Source: an uncultured Elusimicrobiales bacterium
GTDB taxonomy: Bacteria > Elusimicrobiota > Elusimicrobia > Elusimicrobiales > Elusimicrobiaceae
Reading direction: 5' to 3'
DNA: 22,528 bases
Assembly: GCA_905235355.1 (NCBI GenBank)
Contig: CAJOLM010000003.1
Span: forward strand, 1-22,528
The notes under the pieces were generated by a model. That model worked only from the letters and a program-made list of their open reading frames with translations. It did no database searches and was not told the origin of the DNA. A program made the position numbers and the translations under genes. Below are positions 1 to 7,800 of this stretch, one piece after another (the stretch's first letter is position 1; each line of letters begins with the position of its first letter).

Positions 1-206
1 ACGCGAAAATTATGAATACGCCGCACGCACCGAAGATCATCATCTTGGGACGAAAACACCGTGTCCTTATTGTTGCTTGAGGAACTGCCGCTAAATTGCA
101 TCAGCGCAAGTCCCCCGACGCCCACCACGGCTGCTGCCGTGACAGCTTGGGCGGTAGTAAGAGCAATCTTGCCGCTCTGATTAAGTAAAAGTTTTAACAG
201 TTTCAT
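1..206 (-). CDS. N-terminal fragment of a membrane-anchored or secreted protein (runs off the window)
   Basis: The reading frame begins with an ATG at 206 and stays open to base 1, giving 68 codons. An AAGGAG ribosome binding site lies just upstream of the ATG and only 18 bases separate it from the stop of the preceding gene, so the two are probably cotranscribed. The protein starts MKLLKLLLNQSGKIALTTAQ, then an Ala/Val/Gly-rich hydrophobic stretch at about residues 14-38, then a Ser/Asn-rich and acidic segment. This looks like an uncleaved signal anchor or signal peptide. I do not recognise the family, and the missing C-terminal part would be needed to say more. Confidence 0.75.
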   Translation of the reverse strand, partial: MKLLKLLLNQSGKIALTTAQAVTAAAVVGVGGLALMQFSGSSSSNNKDTVFSSQDDDLRCVRRIHNFR

Positions 207-224
207 AATTGTCTCCTTAAATGG

Positions 225-1865
225 TTAATTGCAGGTTTTATTTCCCCACTTTCCCCCACAAAACCACTCCGTATTTCCATTTGCACCCGTTCTAGAGGCA
301 CCCTGATAAGGCGTATTGCCACCGCTATTAGATTGCCAGTTATAATTACCATACGACTGTTGTCTGGCGTCTAATCCGGCCGAATTTCTGTTCGCTATCG
401 CGGCATTATATGCTTCCGGATTGCTATTTTGCCAATTTGCCACTTGCTTTGTATTATAGGCAGTCGCACCCGGACCCGTAATACGAACCCCATTCTTGTT
501 TACGGCATCCATGTTCATTTTGCTATACGTCCAAGTTTGTCCTCCGTCAACACTCGTTCTGGTAGATACTATTTCGCCTTGACCATTAACTATATTCTGT
601 GTCTGTTGGCTCAACATTTTTGTTTCCGTGACAAGTTTTCCGTCTAAACCCACTGTTGTTCCAGCCGACGTGGGAACCAAGGTCCTTTTTGGGGCATCAA
701 ACTTTAAATCGCCCATACTTCCATTTACGTCTAATATCTCGCCAATTACCGCCGGATCGGTTGTTCTTTGCCCAGCTTTCATCTGTAGCACGCCATTTTC
801 AGCTAAGTCAGCTTGCCATTGACTCTGCTCTGCCAGTTTTGCGGCTTTGGCTGCTTCCATGGAGGATTGCATAGAATTTAGCCCCATATTTACCAGACCT
901 TGTGCCAAGGTTTGAACCGCATTTTCTATCATCTCTTGCCACCACTTTTTTTCCTCTTGTTCTTGTTCTTTTTTCGTGGCTTCTTTGTTTGCATTTTGCA
1001 AGGCGTCATCCAGGCCGCTCATATCGGCACTGCTGATAGGAGCATTCGGGTCTAGGTTTAAACCTTTGGCCTCGGCTAAATTCACCGCGCCGCTATCGTC
1101 CATAAATGCTTTGCTTCCTTCTATGTTACCGCCCATCATGGCTTTCTTGGCATTGGCCAGTTTATTATCTTTCAGTCCTGCCGCAGCCCGGCTGCCCATA
1201 GCCGTTTGGCGCAGCGCTGTGCGTGCATTACCGGAACCACGACCTTGAAATTTATCATTTCCTTTATTCTGACTGCGGAAGTTGGAAAAATCCCCGCTGG
1301 GGCCAAAGCTGCCGCTCATGCCTGAGCCTCTGGATCTTTGAATATTCGCATTATTCAAACGACCGATAGCCGTACTGCCGCCCCGGCCACCCCGGCTGCC
1401 CGACCCGCCGTAATAACCGCCCGCCGCACTGCCTGCTGAATAACCGCCGGAAGAATAGTCCTCGTCCTCATTTTCCATATCTTCGGCTTGCCGCTCGGCC
1501 TTTTCTTCTTCAGAATATAAACCAATAGCGCCGCTATCTTGCATATCCGGATATTTAGACGCCAGCAAGTACTGCTCCGCCTCATCTGAAGAAAACGGCA
1601 TATTGGCTAGGTCATAGCCGCGGGTTTCAAAATCAGCAAAATCTTCATCTTTAGAGCCGGCCGCAGAGCCAAGCAGCATCAGCCCAATCAAAGCCACGAT
1701 GCCAATAGCCCCAAACGTATAGGCTTGTTTGCGGTCCATGGAGTTTAATTTTTTCCACGTACCTGCTAAACCCGCCAAAGGGCTCTGCCGTTTCTTATCT
1801 TCGGCAGCCATTTGGCTCTTTTTACCCAATTTCACTTTGGGTTTTTTCGGAAATAAGTTAAACAT
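225..1865 (-). CDS. Gly/Ser-rich single-pass membrane protein of unknown function
   Basis: The product has 546 residues. I chose the ATG at 1865 because AGGAG lies 6 bases upstream and because the longer open frame begins with a TTG that is itself the -35 box of the promoter. The N-terminus is very basic (about residues 1-48), followed by one membrane helix at about 49-68, an acidic segment (about 72-137), a Gly/Ser/Tyr-rich low-complexity region (about 139-215), a Lys/Glu-rich helical part (about 290-350) and a C-terminal region with only two cysteines (C536, C545), possibly a disulfide. The topology suggests a short cytoplasmic N-terminus and a large extracytoplasmic domain. It is the first gene after its own promoter, so it is probably a separate transcription unit from the pilus cluster. 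The function is unknown; a surface or scaffold role is only a guess. Confidence 0.8.
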   Translation of the reverse strand: MFNLFPKKPKVKLGKKSQMAAEDKKRQSPLAGLAGTWKKLNSMDRKQAYTFGAIGIVALIGLMLLGSAAGSKDEDFADFETRGYDLANMPFSSDEAEQYLLASKYPDMQDSGAIGLYSEEEKAERQAEDMENEDEDYSSGGYSAGSAAGGYYGGSGSRGGRGGSTAIGRLNNANIQRSRGSGMSGSFGPSGDFSNFRSQNKGNDKFQGRGSGNARTALRQTAMGSRAAAGLKDNKLANAKKAMMGGNIEGSKAFMDDSGAVNLAEAKGLNLDPNAPISSADMSGLDDALQNANKEATKKEQEQEEKKWWQEMIENAVQTLAQGLVNMGLNSMQSSMEAAKAAKLAEQSQWQADLAENGVLQMKAGQRTTDPAVIGEILDVNGSMGDLKFDAPKRTLVPTSAGTTVGLDGKLVTETKMLSQQTQNIVNGQGEIVSTRTSVDGGQTWTYSKMNMDAVNKNGVRITGPGATAYNTKQVANWQNSNPEAYNAAIANRNSAGLDARQQSYGNYNWQSNSGGNTPYQGASRTGANGNTEWFCGGKWGNKTCN

Positions 1866-1953
1866 AATTTCTCCTATACAAATACAAAAATTCACTCCTG
1901 CTGACCGCCAGGCACGCCCGGCCTCAAACAAAGAGTTTCGCTCGCACTTCTCT
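1866..1953 (-). promoter_or_regulatory. 5' leader of the 546-aa protein gene, with a small hairpin
   Basis: About 88 bases separate the expected transcription start from the ATG at 1865. The leader contains a stem GCCGGG/CCTGGC with one G-U pair around a CGTG loop (about 1907-1922), and ends in a clear AGGAG ribosome binding site. No known riboswitch class is recognised. Confidence 0.4.
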
Positions 1954-1959
1954 ACCCAT

Positions 1960-1988
1960 AGTATAAGTGCTTTGTTGCATTTTGTCAA
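1960..1988 (-). promoter_or_regulatory. Strong sigma70-type promoter
   Basis: On the minus strand TTGACA (1988-1983) is followed by a 17-base spacer and TATACT (1965-1960). The -35 box is a perfect match and the -10 box matches five of six consensus bases at optimal spacing. Transcription would start near 1953 and read the gene that begins at 1865. This is the best promoter in the window. Confidence 0.88.
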
Positions 1989-2017
1989 GACCTATTTTAC
2001 AAAAGGTTTTAAGGTTG

Positions 2018-2056
2018 GGATTCCCGAGTCCTGCGGACCGCCACTTCGGCAATGAC
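2018..2056. repeat. Degenerate REP-like palindrome
   Basis: On the plus strand the segment begins GGATTCCCGAGTC and ends AATGAC. These ends resemble the GTCAT...CCAG / CTGG...ATGAC ends of the two REP-like units at 19989-20079, although the middle here is longer and imperfect. It lies in a gap without genes. Assigned as a decayed member of the same repeat type, with modest confidence. Confidence 0.4.
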
Positions 2057-2071
2057 AATGCGTTTTTTGTC

Positions 2072-2096
2072 GTCCCCGAGTGCCTTTATCGGGGAC
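2072..2096. repeat. Dispersed hairpin module (copy 1)
   Basis: GTCCCCGA (2072-2079) and TCGGGGAC (2089-2096) form a perfect 8-bp stem around the 9-base loop GTGCCTTTA. The same core, CCCCGAGTG-N4-TATCGGGG, recurs at 20143-20163. On the minus strand the hairpin is followed by an A-rich tract, not a T-run, so it does not look like a terminator for the pilin genes upstream. Confidence 0.7.
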
Positions 2097-2117
2097 CTCA
2101 TCCGCTTTTATCTTTTT

Positions 2118-2142
2118 AAGGTTGGGATGAGTGGCTACAACC
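2118..2142. repeat. Dispersed AAGGTTG...TACAACC module (copy 1)
   Basis: AAGGTTG (2118-2124), 11 bases and TACAACC (2136-2142). The same two words at the same spacing occur at 20087-20111. GGTTG and CAACC can pair as a short stem. It sits 25 bases after the stop of the TadE-like gene, so it could affect the 3' end of that mRNA, but no T-run follows it on the minus strand. Confidence 0.6.
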
Positions 2143-2167
2143 CACACTCCTCACAGCGTTGTAAAAC

Positions 2168-2701
2168 TTAATGGCCTTCGGGGCGTACGAACGGCAGCAC
2201 GCGCTCGTTGGGGCCGACGTACTTAATCACTTTCACTTGACCGCCCGTCTCACACAAAAACTCATAGCCCTTTAAACAATTCAAATCATTTTTGCACAAA
2301 GGCAGTTTATCATACTTGCAAAGAAATTTAATACGCGGCGGACGGGTGGATACAGTCATAGTGATTTTGGTCCAAGTACCAGAATCATCAATCACCAACT
2401 TCAAGCTGCGCAAGCTTAATAAACGCACCATGCCAGGATTGTTAAACCCGATATAGTCTTCCACTTTTTGTTTAATATCTTTTTCCAAATACCGGCGGTC
2501 CCAGCGTTTTAAATAATCCGAAGTGTGCGATTGCAACTGATAACGCCGCGCTGCATAAAAGCCCGCAATTTCCATTTTTTGCGTCAGCACCAGCAGCCCG
2601 AAAATCTTAATAATAAATAAAATAAATACCACCATCACCGGAAACAATAACACCATTTCCGTAGTGGCCTGACCGCGGCGAGAAGGGAAAATGCTCCTCA
2701 T
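2168..2701 (-). CDS. TadE-like pseudopilin, second pilin set
   Basis: The product has 177 residues. It carries a class III prepilin signal: basic N-terminus, cleavage expected between G10 and Q11, Glu at +5 (E15), then a hydrophobic helix at about 15-40. This is the TadE pattern; such proteins are processed by the Tad prepilin peptidase and are minor pilins or assembly factors in the inner membrane and periplasm. The C-terminal part is unusual in having four closely spaced cysteines (C128, C136, C142, C150), which could form two disulfides. The ATG overlaps the stop of the TadG-like gene as ATGA, so the two are translationally coupled. It is the last gene of the long cluster. Confidence 0.85.
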   Translation of the reverse strand: MRSIFPSRRGQATTEMVLLFPVMVVFILFIIKIFGLLVLTQKMEIAGFYAARRYQLQSHTSDYLKRWDRRYLEKDIKQKVEDYIGFNNPGMVRLLSLRSLKLVIDDSGTWTKITMTVSTRPPRIKFLCKYDKLPLCKNDLNCLKGYEFLCETGGQVKVIKYVGPNERVLPFVRPEGH

Positions 2702-3813
2702 GGGCCCACCTTCACGCTATACTTGGGCAACGGGTTGGGCCACACGCAATTATTCCCCGCGCGCGGACAACTGACCGACACCGTATTACGCACATACGGC
2801 TGATAACGTTGCGCTAAATTAATATTAAAACGATTGGCCGGAAGTGTATATTTCTGCTTGAGTACAATGCCGTTGCCAAGCTGTTTTAAGCGGCTGCGGC
2901 TGGACGGCGTCAAATACGCAAACTGAAATAATTTGCTTTGAATAGTATCTTCCATGTTCAAATGAATCATATAAGCACCTGAATGCATAGTAGATCCGGC
3001 ATAATCGGCTGTTACATAAAATCCCGTCTTATTAATTTCCCAAGGCTTACTTTCCAGCTCATACCGGTCCAAAATGTCGGCCGCTTGCTGCCCGCATTTA
3101 CGGCGCGTACAATCCCCGGTATTTAAAAAATAACTCTCCCTAAACATACGGCTTTTTTTAATGGTATCTTCATACACATACGTCTGTGACGCATAAATAG
3201 AGCCGGTACGGATAAAAATAGTAGCATACTCTTTAATATACGTTAGTGCTACTCCGGAAGAGCCAAAGAAATAGTTATCCGCAATCTCCTTGCTGGTCAT
3301 GACCAGATAGCCGTCTTCTTCATCTTCTTTAGCTTCCGAGGGATCCTCTTTCATCCAGTTTTTGCGCTTGCCATTAAAATATTGGAAGTCCCAGTTATTA
3401 GATTCCGGGGCCGGAGTTTTGTTTTTGACGGCACCGTCTTTGCCGGACGAATGATTAGGCCCCCCTGCCGGGAAAGCCCCCGCCTCATAAAACACATCAA
3501 AAATAGTAACCGGATCGTTGCGCGTGGCATTACGTTTGGCTTTTAAGTCGCCTGTCATAGTTTTCATGACGCGGTAGGGCAAGTTGCCATTGACCATAGC
3601 GAGCGCGTTTAAGTAACCGCTGGTGGTGGACATCTGAGAATATGCCCCATTATCTAGCGCAAACTGCTGACGCACCTTGGTCATGGAAACTTTAGCTGTT
3701 TCAAATAGTAAATAAATCACCAAAATAAAAATAGGCGCAAGCATCACCGCCGGGAGCAAAATCTGCGCCCGGCGACTGTGACAAATCTGCGCAACTGGGT
3801 GACGTGTAAACAT
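2698..3813 (-). CDS. TadG-like pilus assembly protein
   Basis: The product has 371 residues from the ATG at 3813, one base after the stop of the pilin gene. The frame also stays open further upstream to 3867, but that start would overlap the pilin by about 50 bases and has no ribosome binding site; the chosen start also lacks a clear one and probably relies on coupling. The N-terminus has SRRAQ (13-17), a membrane helix at about 17-38 and then an amphipathic stretch (about 39-70), the usual layout of TadG-type proteins. Unlike the pilins here it has Ala in place of Gly before the Gln and Pro at the +5 position, so cleavage by the prepilin peptidase is doubtful. The rest (about 70-371) is extracytoplasmic, with an acidic, charged insert near 150-170 and cysteines at 235, 240, 349 and 356. 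Family assignment rests on the N-terminal layout and neighbours. Confidence 0.7.
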   Translation of the reverse strand: MFTRHPVAQICHSRRAQILLPAVMLAPIFILVIYLLFETAKVSMTKVRQQFALDNGAYSQMSTTSGYLNALAMVNGNLPYRVMKTMTGDLKAKRNATRNDPVTIFDVFYEAGAFPAGGPNHSSGKDGAVKNKTPAPESNNWDFQYFNGKRKNWMKEDPSEAKEDEEDGYLVMTSKEIADNYFFGSSGVALTYIKEYATIFIRTGSIYASQTYVYEDTIKKSRMFRESYFLNTGDCTRRKCGQQAADILDRYELESKPWEINKTGFYVTADYAGSTMHSGAYMIHLNMEDTIQSKLFQFAYLTPSSRSRLKQLGNGIVLKQKYTLPANRFNINLAQRYQPYVRNTVSVSCPRAGNNCVWPNPLPKYSVKVGP

Positions 3814-3814
3814 A

Positions 3815-3997
3815 TTATTTTGTGAGCAGTTGGCCAATAAACATAAAAAACCAACGCACAATATCATTATGAAACGCCGTAATAAAAGCCGAAATCACCA
3901 CCAAAATGCTGCTTAACATCAGCACATATTCAATGGTGGCCTGCCCGCGTTGACCACGGCACGCACGGCGAGAAAGAGCTTTTATACGGTGCAACAT
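3815..3997 (-). CDS. Flp/class III-type pilin, second pilin set
   Basis: The product has 60 residues. Basic leader, then the prepilin site G18|Q19 with E23 at +5 and Tyr after it (QATIEY), then one hydrophobic helix. Flp pilins of this size build the Tad pilus fibre. The ATG follows directly after the stop of the response regulator gene with no base between, and the ribosome binding site GAGGAA lies inside the 3' end of that gene, so its translation is coupled to the regulator's. It may be a second fibre subunit or a minor pilin; its short hydrophilic tail gives no further clue. Confidence 0.85.
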   Translation of the reverse strand: MLHRIKALSRRACRGQRGQATIEYVLMLSSILVVISAFITAFHNDIVRWFFMFIGQLLTK

Positions 3998-4687
3998 TTA
4001 TTCCTCTTCTTCGGTAAATTTGGTATCTTCGGAAGAAATAAGGCCTTTTTCAATAGCCTTCACTACCGCTTCCGTACGGCTGCTGACACCTAATTTATGA
4101 AACGCACTGTTTAAATGGTTTTTAATTGTCTTGACACTGCAACCCATTTCTTTGGCCAGCTCTTTATTGCTAAGCCCTTTGCCCAAATAATCCATCACTT
4201 TAATTTCGGTTTTGGTCAACGTGGCTTGCGTGGGCAGACCGCTATCTCCCATGCGGCGCAGACCGTGCAAGAGCTTACCCATCAGCTGCTGCGGAATCAT
4301 CATGCCTTCTGTGGTAAATGTCTTGATAGAATTTACCAGCTCAGCCGCCGGCAACATTTTGGATAAATAACCGTTCGCTCCGGCTTGGATAGCGTCCAGC
4401 ACGTGCGCTTCATCTTCAAAGGAGGACAACATCAGCACATTTACTTCCGGCACGGCAGCCCGGATTTGGCGCGTGGCAGAAATACCGTCCAGTTTAGGCA
4501 ATTTAATGTCCATGAGCACTACATCAGGTTTGAGCTTTTTGGCCTTTGCTACCGCTTCCATCCCGTCTGCAGCTTCGCCCACGACTTCTATCCATTTCTC
4601 CCCTGTCAGGACGTCTTTAATTCCCTCGCGAAATAACGTTTGGTCATCTGCGATGAGTATCGTAATTTTTTTCTTTTTTGTGGTCAT
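3998..4687 (-). CDS. NarL/FixJ-type response regulator (REC + LuxR HTH)
   Basis: The product has 229 residues. Receiver domain at about 8-125: acidic pair D14/D15, phosphoacceptor D60 in the LMDIKLP motif, S88 in the switch position and K110. LuxR-type helix-turn-helix at about 155-218 (TKTEIKVMDYLGKGLSNKEL and following). It should bind DNA when phosphorylated. It lies 2 bases after the REC-kinase gene and directly abuts the pilin gene, so the two kinases upstream are its likely partners and the pilus genes are likely, though unproven, targets. The C-terminus ends in a run of acidic residues. Confidence 0.93.
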   Translation of the reverse strand: MTTKKKKITILIADDQTLFREGIKDVLTGEKWIEVVGEAADGMEAVAKAKKLKPDVVLMDIKLPKLDGISATRQIRAAVPEVNVLMLSSFEDEAHVLDAIQAGANGYLSKMLPAAELVNSIKTFTTEGMMIPQQLMGKLLHGLRRMGDSGLPTQATLTKTEIKVMDYLGKGLSNKELAKEMGCSVKTIKNHLNSAFHKLGVSSRTEAVVKAIEKGLISSEDTKFTEEEE

Positions 4688-4689
4688 GG

Positions 4690-5853
4690 TTATTCTTTCC
4701 TCTCTAAATCAAAACGTAACGTATCTGCCGGATTGCCTTGCAACGGCAGCGTAAAACTAAAAGTAGCCCCTTTGCCTAGACCCTCACTTTGCGCCCAGAT
4801 ACGTCCGCCGTGATTGGTGACGATATCTTTGGCAATAGACAAGCCAAGCCCTAACCGGCCCACACGTCCCTTTTCCCCCAGCTGCGTAAAACTGGTAAAA
4901 AGTTCCGGTGCTTTTTCCGGGTCAATCCCGTCGCCAGAGTCCGATATTGACACTTTAGCATTTTTCTCATCTAATTTGTTAACCGTTACGGCAATTTTCC
5001 CGCCATCGGGGGTATGGCGCACCGCATTTTCCAAAATATTGGAGATTACTTGGCGGATACGTTTCTCGTCGGCAAATACAGGTAGTTCCCCGGTGCTTTC
5101 AAACGTAACATCTATTTGCCGTTTACTGGCTTTATCCTTAAAAATTTCAGCTGTTTTGCGCAAACTGCCGGTCAGTTCAAAATTATTTTTTTCAATGCGC
5201 AGTTTGCCCCGTTCAATGGCGGCCCAATCTACCAGGTCTTTAATCAAGTGTTCAATTTGCCCCACACTTTCATCCATGTAAGACATTTTTTTAGCTTGGT
5301 CCTCATTGGGGGTAAGCTTCTTTTTGAGCATATCAAAACTCATTTTAAGCGTCATCAGTGAGTTAGACAAGTCATGCGACACGATAGAGAAAAATTTGGA
5401 CTTCATATTATTCAAGCGGTCCAATTCTTCGTTACGCGCTTTTAATTGCGCCAGTAATTCGCGGTTGCTTTGCTCCAAGAAATATTTGTCTAACGCGCGG
5501 TTAATGGTGCGCTTAAGATAATCAAAATCCACCGGTTTTACGAGGAAATCATATACAGATTCCTTCATTGCTTCCATGATAGCATTGAGCGAAGCATACG
5601 CCGTAATCATGAGGATTTGGCTCTCTTGGTTAAAACCGCGGATTTTGCGAATTAAATCCAGCCCCGTTTCATCCGGCAAGTTGTAATCCATCAAAATCAC
5701 GGCGAAAAACTCCGTGGCTACCAGATCCATACACTCCTTGCCATTACCTGCCTGATATACTTTATATCCTTCCAGCTCAAGCAAATCAGCCAGCGTTTCC
5801 CGCAGGTTATTATCATCATCTACTACTAAAATTTTTACTTGTTTATCCGACAT
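4690..5853 (-). CDS. Soluble REC-histidine kinase (hybrid, receiver first)
   Basis: The product has 387 residues. The ATG at 5853 is preferred over a GTG at 5868 because GGAG lies 9 bases before it. N-terminal receiver at about 6-122 with D12-D14, phosphoacceptor D56, T84 and K106; helical linker at about 118-150; HisKA with H160; HATPase_c at about 255-375 with the N box (NILENA), G1 (DSGDG), F box and GLGLS. No membrane helix is present. The H box reads HDLSNSL, lacking the Arg and Pro of the common HDLRNPL form. The gene overlaps the end of the membrane kinase gene by 11 bases. Receiver-first kinases are often controlled by phosphorylation of their receiver, so it could be an intermediate between the membrane kinase and the regulator; this is inference. 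Confidence 0.9.
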   Translation of the reverse strand: MSDKQVKILVVDDDNNLRETLADLLELEGYKVYQAGNGKECMDLVATEFFAVILMDYNLPDETGLDLIRKIRGFNQESQILMITAYASLNAIMEAMKESVYDFLVKPVDFDYLKRTINRALDKYFLEQSNRELLAQLKARNEELDRLNNMKSKFFSIVSHDLSNSLMTLKMSFDMLKKKLTPNEDQAKKMSYMDESVGQIEHLIKDLVDWAAIERGKLRIEKNNFELTGSLRKTAEIFKDKASKRQIDVTFESTGELPVFADEKRIRQVISNILENAVRHTPDGGKIAVTVNKLDEKNAKVSISDSGDGIDPEKAPELFTSFTQLGEKGRVGRLGLGLSIAKDIVTNHGGRIWAQSEGLGKGATFSFTLPLQGNPADTLRFDLERKE

Positions 5854-7732
5854 AACAGGTGTCTCCACTCTTATTATAAATTTTTAAATAGATTTGGAAC
5901 AAGGTTCCTTTGCCTTCTGCAGAACGTACAAAAATTTTTCCTTTATGACGGACTACTGCTTTGTGTACTACCGCCAACCCTAGTCCTGTACCACGCGCCT
6001 TGGTAGTAAAGAACGGAGAGAAGATCTTGGCTTTCAATTCTTCGGACAGCCCTGGTCCTTCATCCCCCACATAAATACACACCACGTGATTTCCTACCCG
6101 CGTACCGACGGTGACTTTTCCGCCTTGTGGCATAGCTTCACAGGCATTGGAAATTAAATTGCGTATGGCTTGTTTCATTTCTTCGGCGTCTACTTTTAGC
6201 TGCACGCTTTCCGGATCTAATTCTTCACAGATACGCACATTATTTGTCGTCGGAAAAGAGGCAATTAAATCATGCAAATAGCTATTTAAATCAATGGTGC
6301 TTAAAATCATATCCCGGCTGCGCGCAAAACCTAGCACTTCGCCAATAATACCATTGGCCTGGCGGATTTCCGCATCAATAATAGCAAACTGTTTAATAAG
6401 TTTAGGGTCTGTTGGCGGTTGAATGGCTTTAATCAGACGTGCCGCATTGCTGATTACCGCCAGTGGATTTCTAATCTCGTGGCTAATAATGGAAGCCATT
6501 TGTCCAATGGCAGCCAATTGCTCTGCCTTGACTAATTTATCCGTAGCGGCATTGAGTTCTGCCGTGCGCTGCTCTACACGCTGCTCTAAGTCTTTATTCA
6601 TGGCAGCCAGTTCGCGCTGCGCCGCTATCAACGCATCTTTACGTTCAAACAACACCACAGCCATATGCAAAAATACGTGGATTAAATCGCCTATCTCGTT
6701 ATCCGGAATAATTAAGTCTTTCTCCGTCGGGATATAATCGTCGCGCTGCTCAAACTTAACAGCCACTTCTTGTAAACGTTGCACCGGACGTATAATAGGC
6801 ATCAATACCCAATAACTTACCGCCACGATAAAGATAATCAGCAACAGTACGATTAGCAATACGTCCCACGGAGAAACAAATAAACTTTCCGACACCAGCT
6901 TACTCATGGTATCTGCCGGTTGCTGGACATATATCATCCATTTTAAAGAGGGAATTTGTATGCTGCTTACCAACATGGCTTTGTTTTTGCCAAGTTTTAC
7001 TTGTGTGCTGGTCGCATCCTTAATAGCAGAAGGCAGCATCTGCCACTGAGAATCTATTTCTTCCGCTGCGCCTATCCATCGGCCTTTCGGTCCGGCGTAT
7101 GAAATTAGATTGCCTTCTTTATCTACCACAGTAATGGAAATATCATCCGGATACGGTGTTAATAGGAGATCTTCTAAACCATCTAAATTTATTTTCACTA
7201 GCAACAAACCATCCGAAACCTGCCCGCCATATTGGTTATGCAAAGGAAAAACCAGTTGTAAATATAGTTGATTATCAATGTATTCAATGGAACTGCTATA
7301 AGAGCGAGAGCCTTTCACATAATACTGTACTAACTCCGGATCTCTCTGTTTAACGGCATTTTTATCTGAGGCAGAGCCAGCAAAAGCACGCAGCTTACCC
7401 TCATCGTCAAACACAGCCAAATAAATAATTTCAGGATCTTGCTTATACAATTGATTTAAATCAGATTGGTCAATAGGCGGGTGACCTTTGAATTGGGTAT
7501 GCATTTCCGTAAAAACGACAAAAAATTGTATTTTACGGTTTACTTCTTCACTGGCAGACAAGGCAATCCTGTTGGCGATAGAACGTTGTTTATCTAAGAT
7601 TTCGCTTTGCAAAATACGGCTATCTACACGCAGTACATGCCAACCAATAAGCAATACCGGCACGATAGACACTAAACTCAGTGCCAAGATAGCTTTAAAA
7701 AATAAACCGCCTGTTCTCCGTTTAATAATCAT
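5843..7732 (-). CDS. Membrane-bound sensor histidine kinase with a Cache-like sensor
   Basis: The product has 629 residues. Membrane helices at about 12-33 and 290-311 enclose a periplasmic domain of about 255 residues whose length and pattern (ILAVFDDEGK-like PAS/Cache strands near 102-118 and 199-211) suggest a double Cache fold. HAMP at about 310-365, coiled coil at about 366-405, HisKA with H418 in SHEIRNPL, and HATPase_c with N525/N529, DEGPG (557-561), FSPFFTTK (571-578) and GTGLGL (581-586). It should autophosphorylate in response to an external ligand and start the phosphorelay. A terminator-like hairpin ends 11 bases before its start codon, so its expression may depend on readthrough. 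The ligand cannot be told from the sequence. Confidence 0.92.
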   Translation of the reverse strand: MIIKRRTGGLFFKAILALSLVSIVPVLLIGWHVLRVDSRILQSEILDKQRSIANRIALSASEEVNRKIQFFVVFTEMHTQFKGHPPIDQSDLNQLYKQDPEIIYLAVFDDEGKLRAFAGSASDKNAVKQRDPELVQYYVKGSRSYSSSIEYIDNQLYLQLVFPLHNQYGGQVSDGLLLVKINLDGLEDLLLTPYPDDISITVVDKEGNLISYAGPKGRWIGAAEEIDSQWQMLPSAIKDATSTQVKLGKNKAMLVSSIQIPSLKWMIYVQQPADTMSKLVSESLFVSPWDVLLIVLLLIIFIVAVSYWVLMPIIRPVQRLQEVAVKFEQRDDYIPTEKDLIIPDNEIGDLIHVFLHMAVVLFERKDALIAAQRELAAMNKDLEQRVEQRTAELNAATDKLVKAEQLAAIGQMASIISHEIRNPLAVISNAARLIKAIQPPTDPKLIKQFAIIDAEIRQANGIIGEVLGFARSRDMILSTIDLNSYLHDLIASFPTTNNVRICEELDPESVQLKVDAEEMKQAIRNLISNACEAMPQGGKVTVGTRVGNHVVCIYVGDEGPGLSEELKAKIFSPFFTTKARGTGLGLAVVHKAVVRHKGKIFVRSAEGKGTLFQIYLKIYNKSGDTCYVG

Positions 7733-7742
7733 ATCTTATCTT

Positions 7743-7778
7743 CAAAAATGGGGGCCATCAGATTGCCCTGACGCCCCC
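7743..7778 (-). terminator. Rho-independent terminator between the DsbA-like and kinase genes
   Basis: On the minus strand GGGGGC (7778-7773) pairs with GCCCCC (7755-7750); an inner TCA/TGA adds three pairs across a small internal bulge, and the loop is GGGCAATC. ATTTTT (7749-7744) follows at once. This is a good intrinsic terminator. It lies 22 bases after the stop of the DsbA-like gene and ends just upstream of the kinase start. Confidence 0.75.
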
Positions 7779-7800
7779 TCTTGTCTGCCAATAAAATTGT

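Noticed and set aside
1866..1988. N-terminal 41-residue extension of the 546-residue protein starting at TTG 1988
   Set aside because: The start is the -35 box of the promoter and the proper ATG at 1865 has an AGGAG site.
2072..2142. Intrinsic terminator for the second pilin set
   Set aside because: The hairpins are not followed by a T-run on the minus strand, so I list them as repeats only.
4814..5281. 155-codon plus-strand open frame
   Set aside because: Antisense shadow of the REC-histidine kinase gene.
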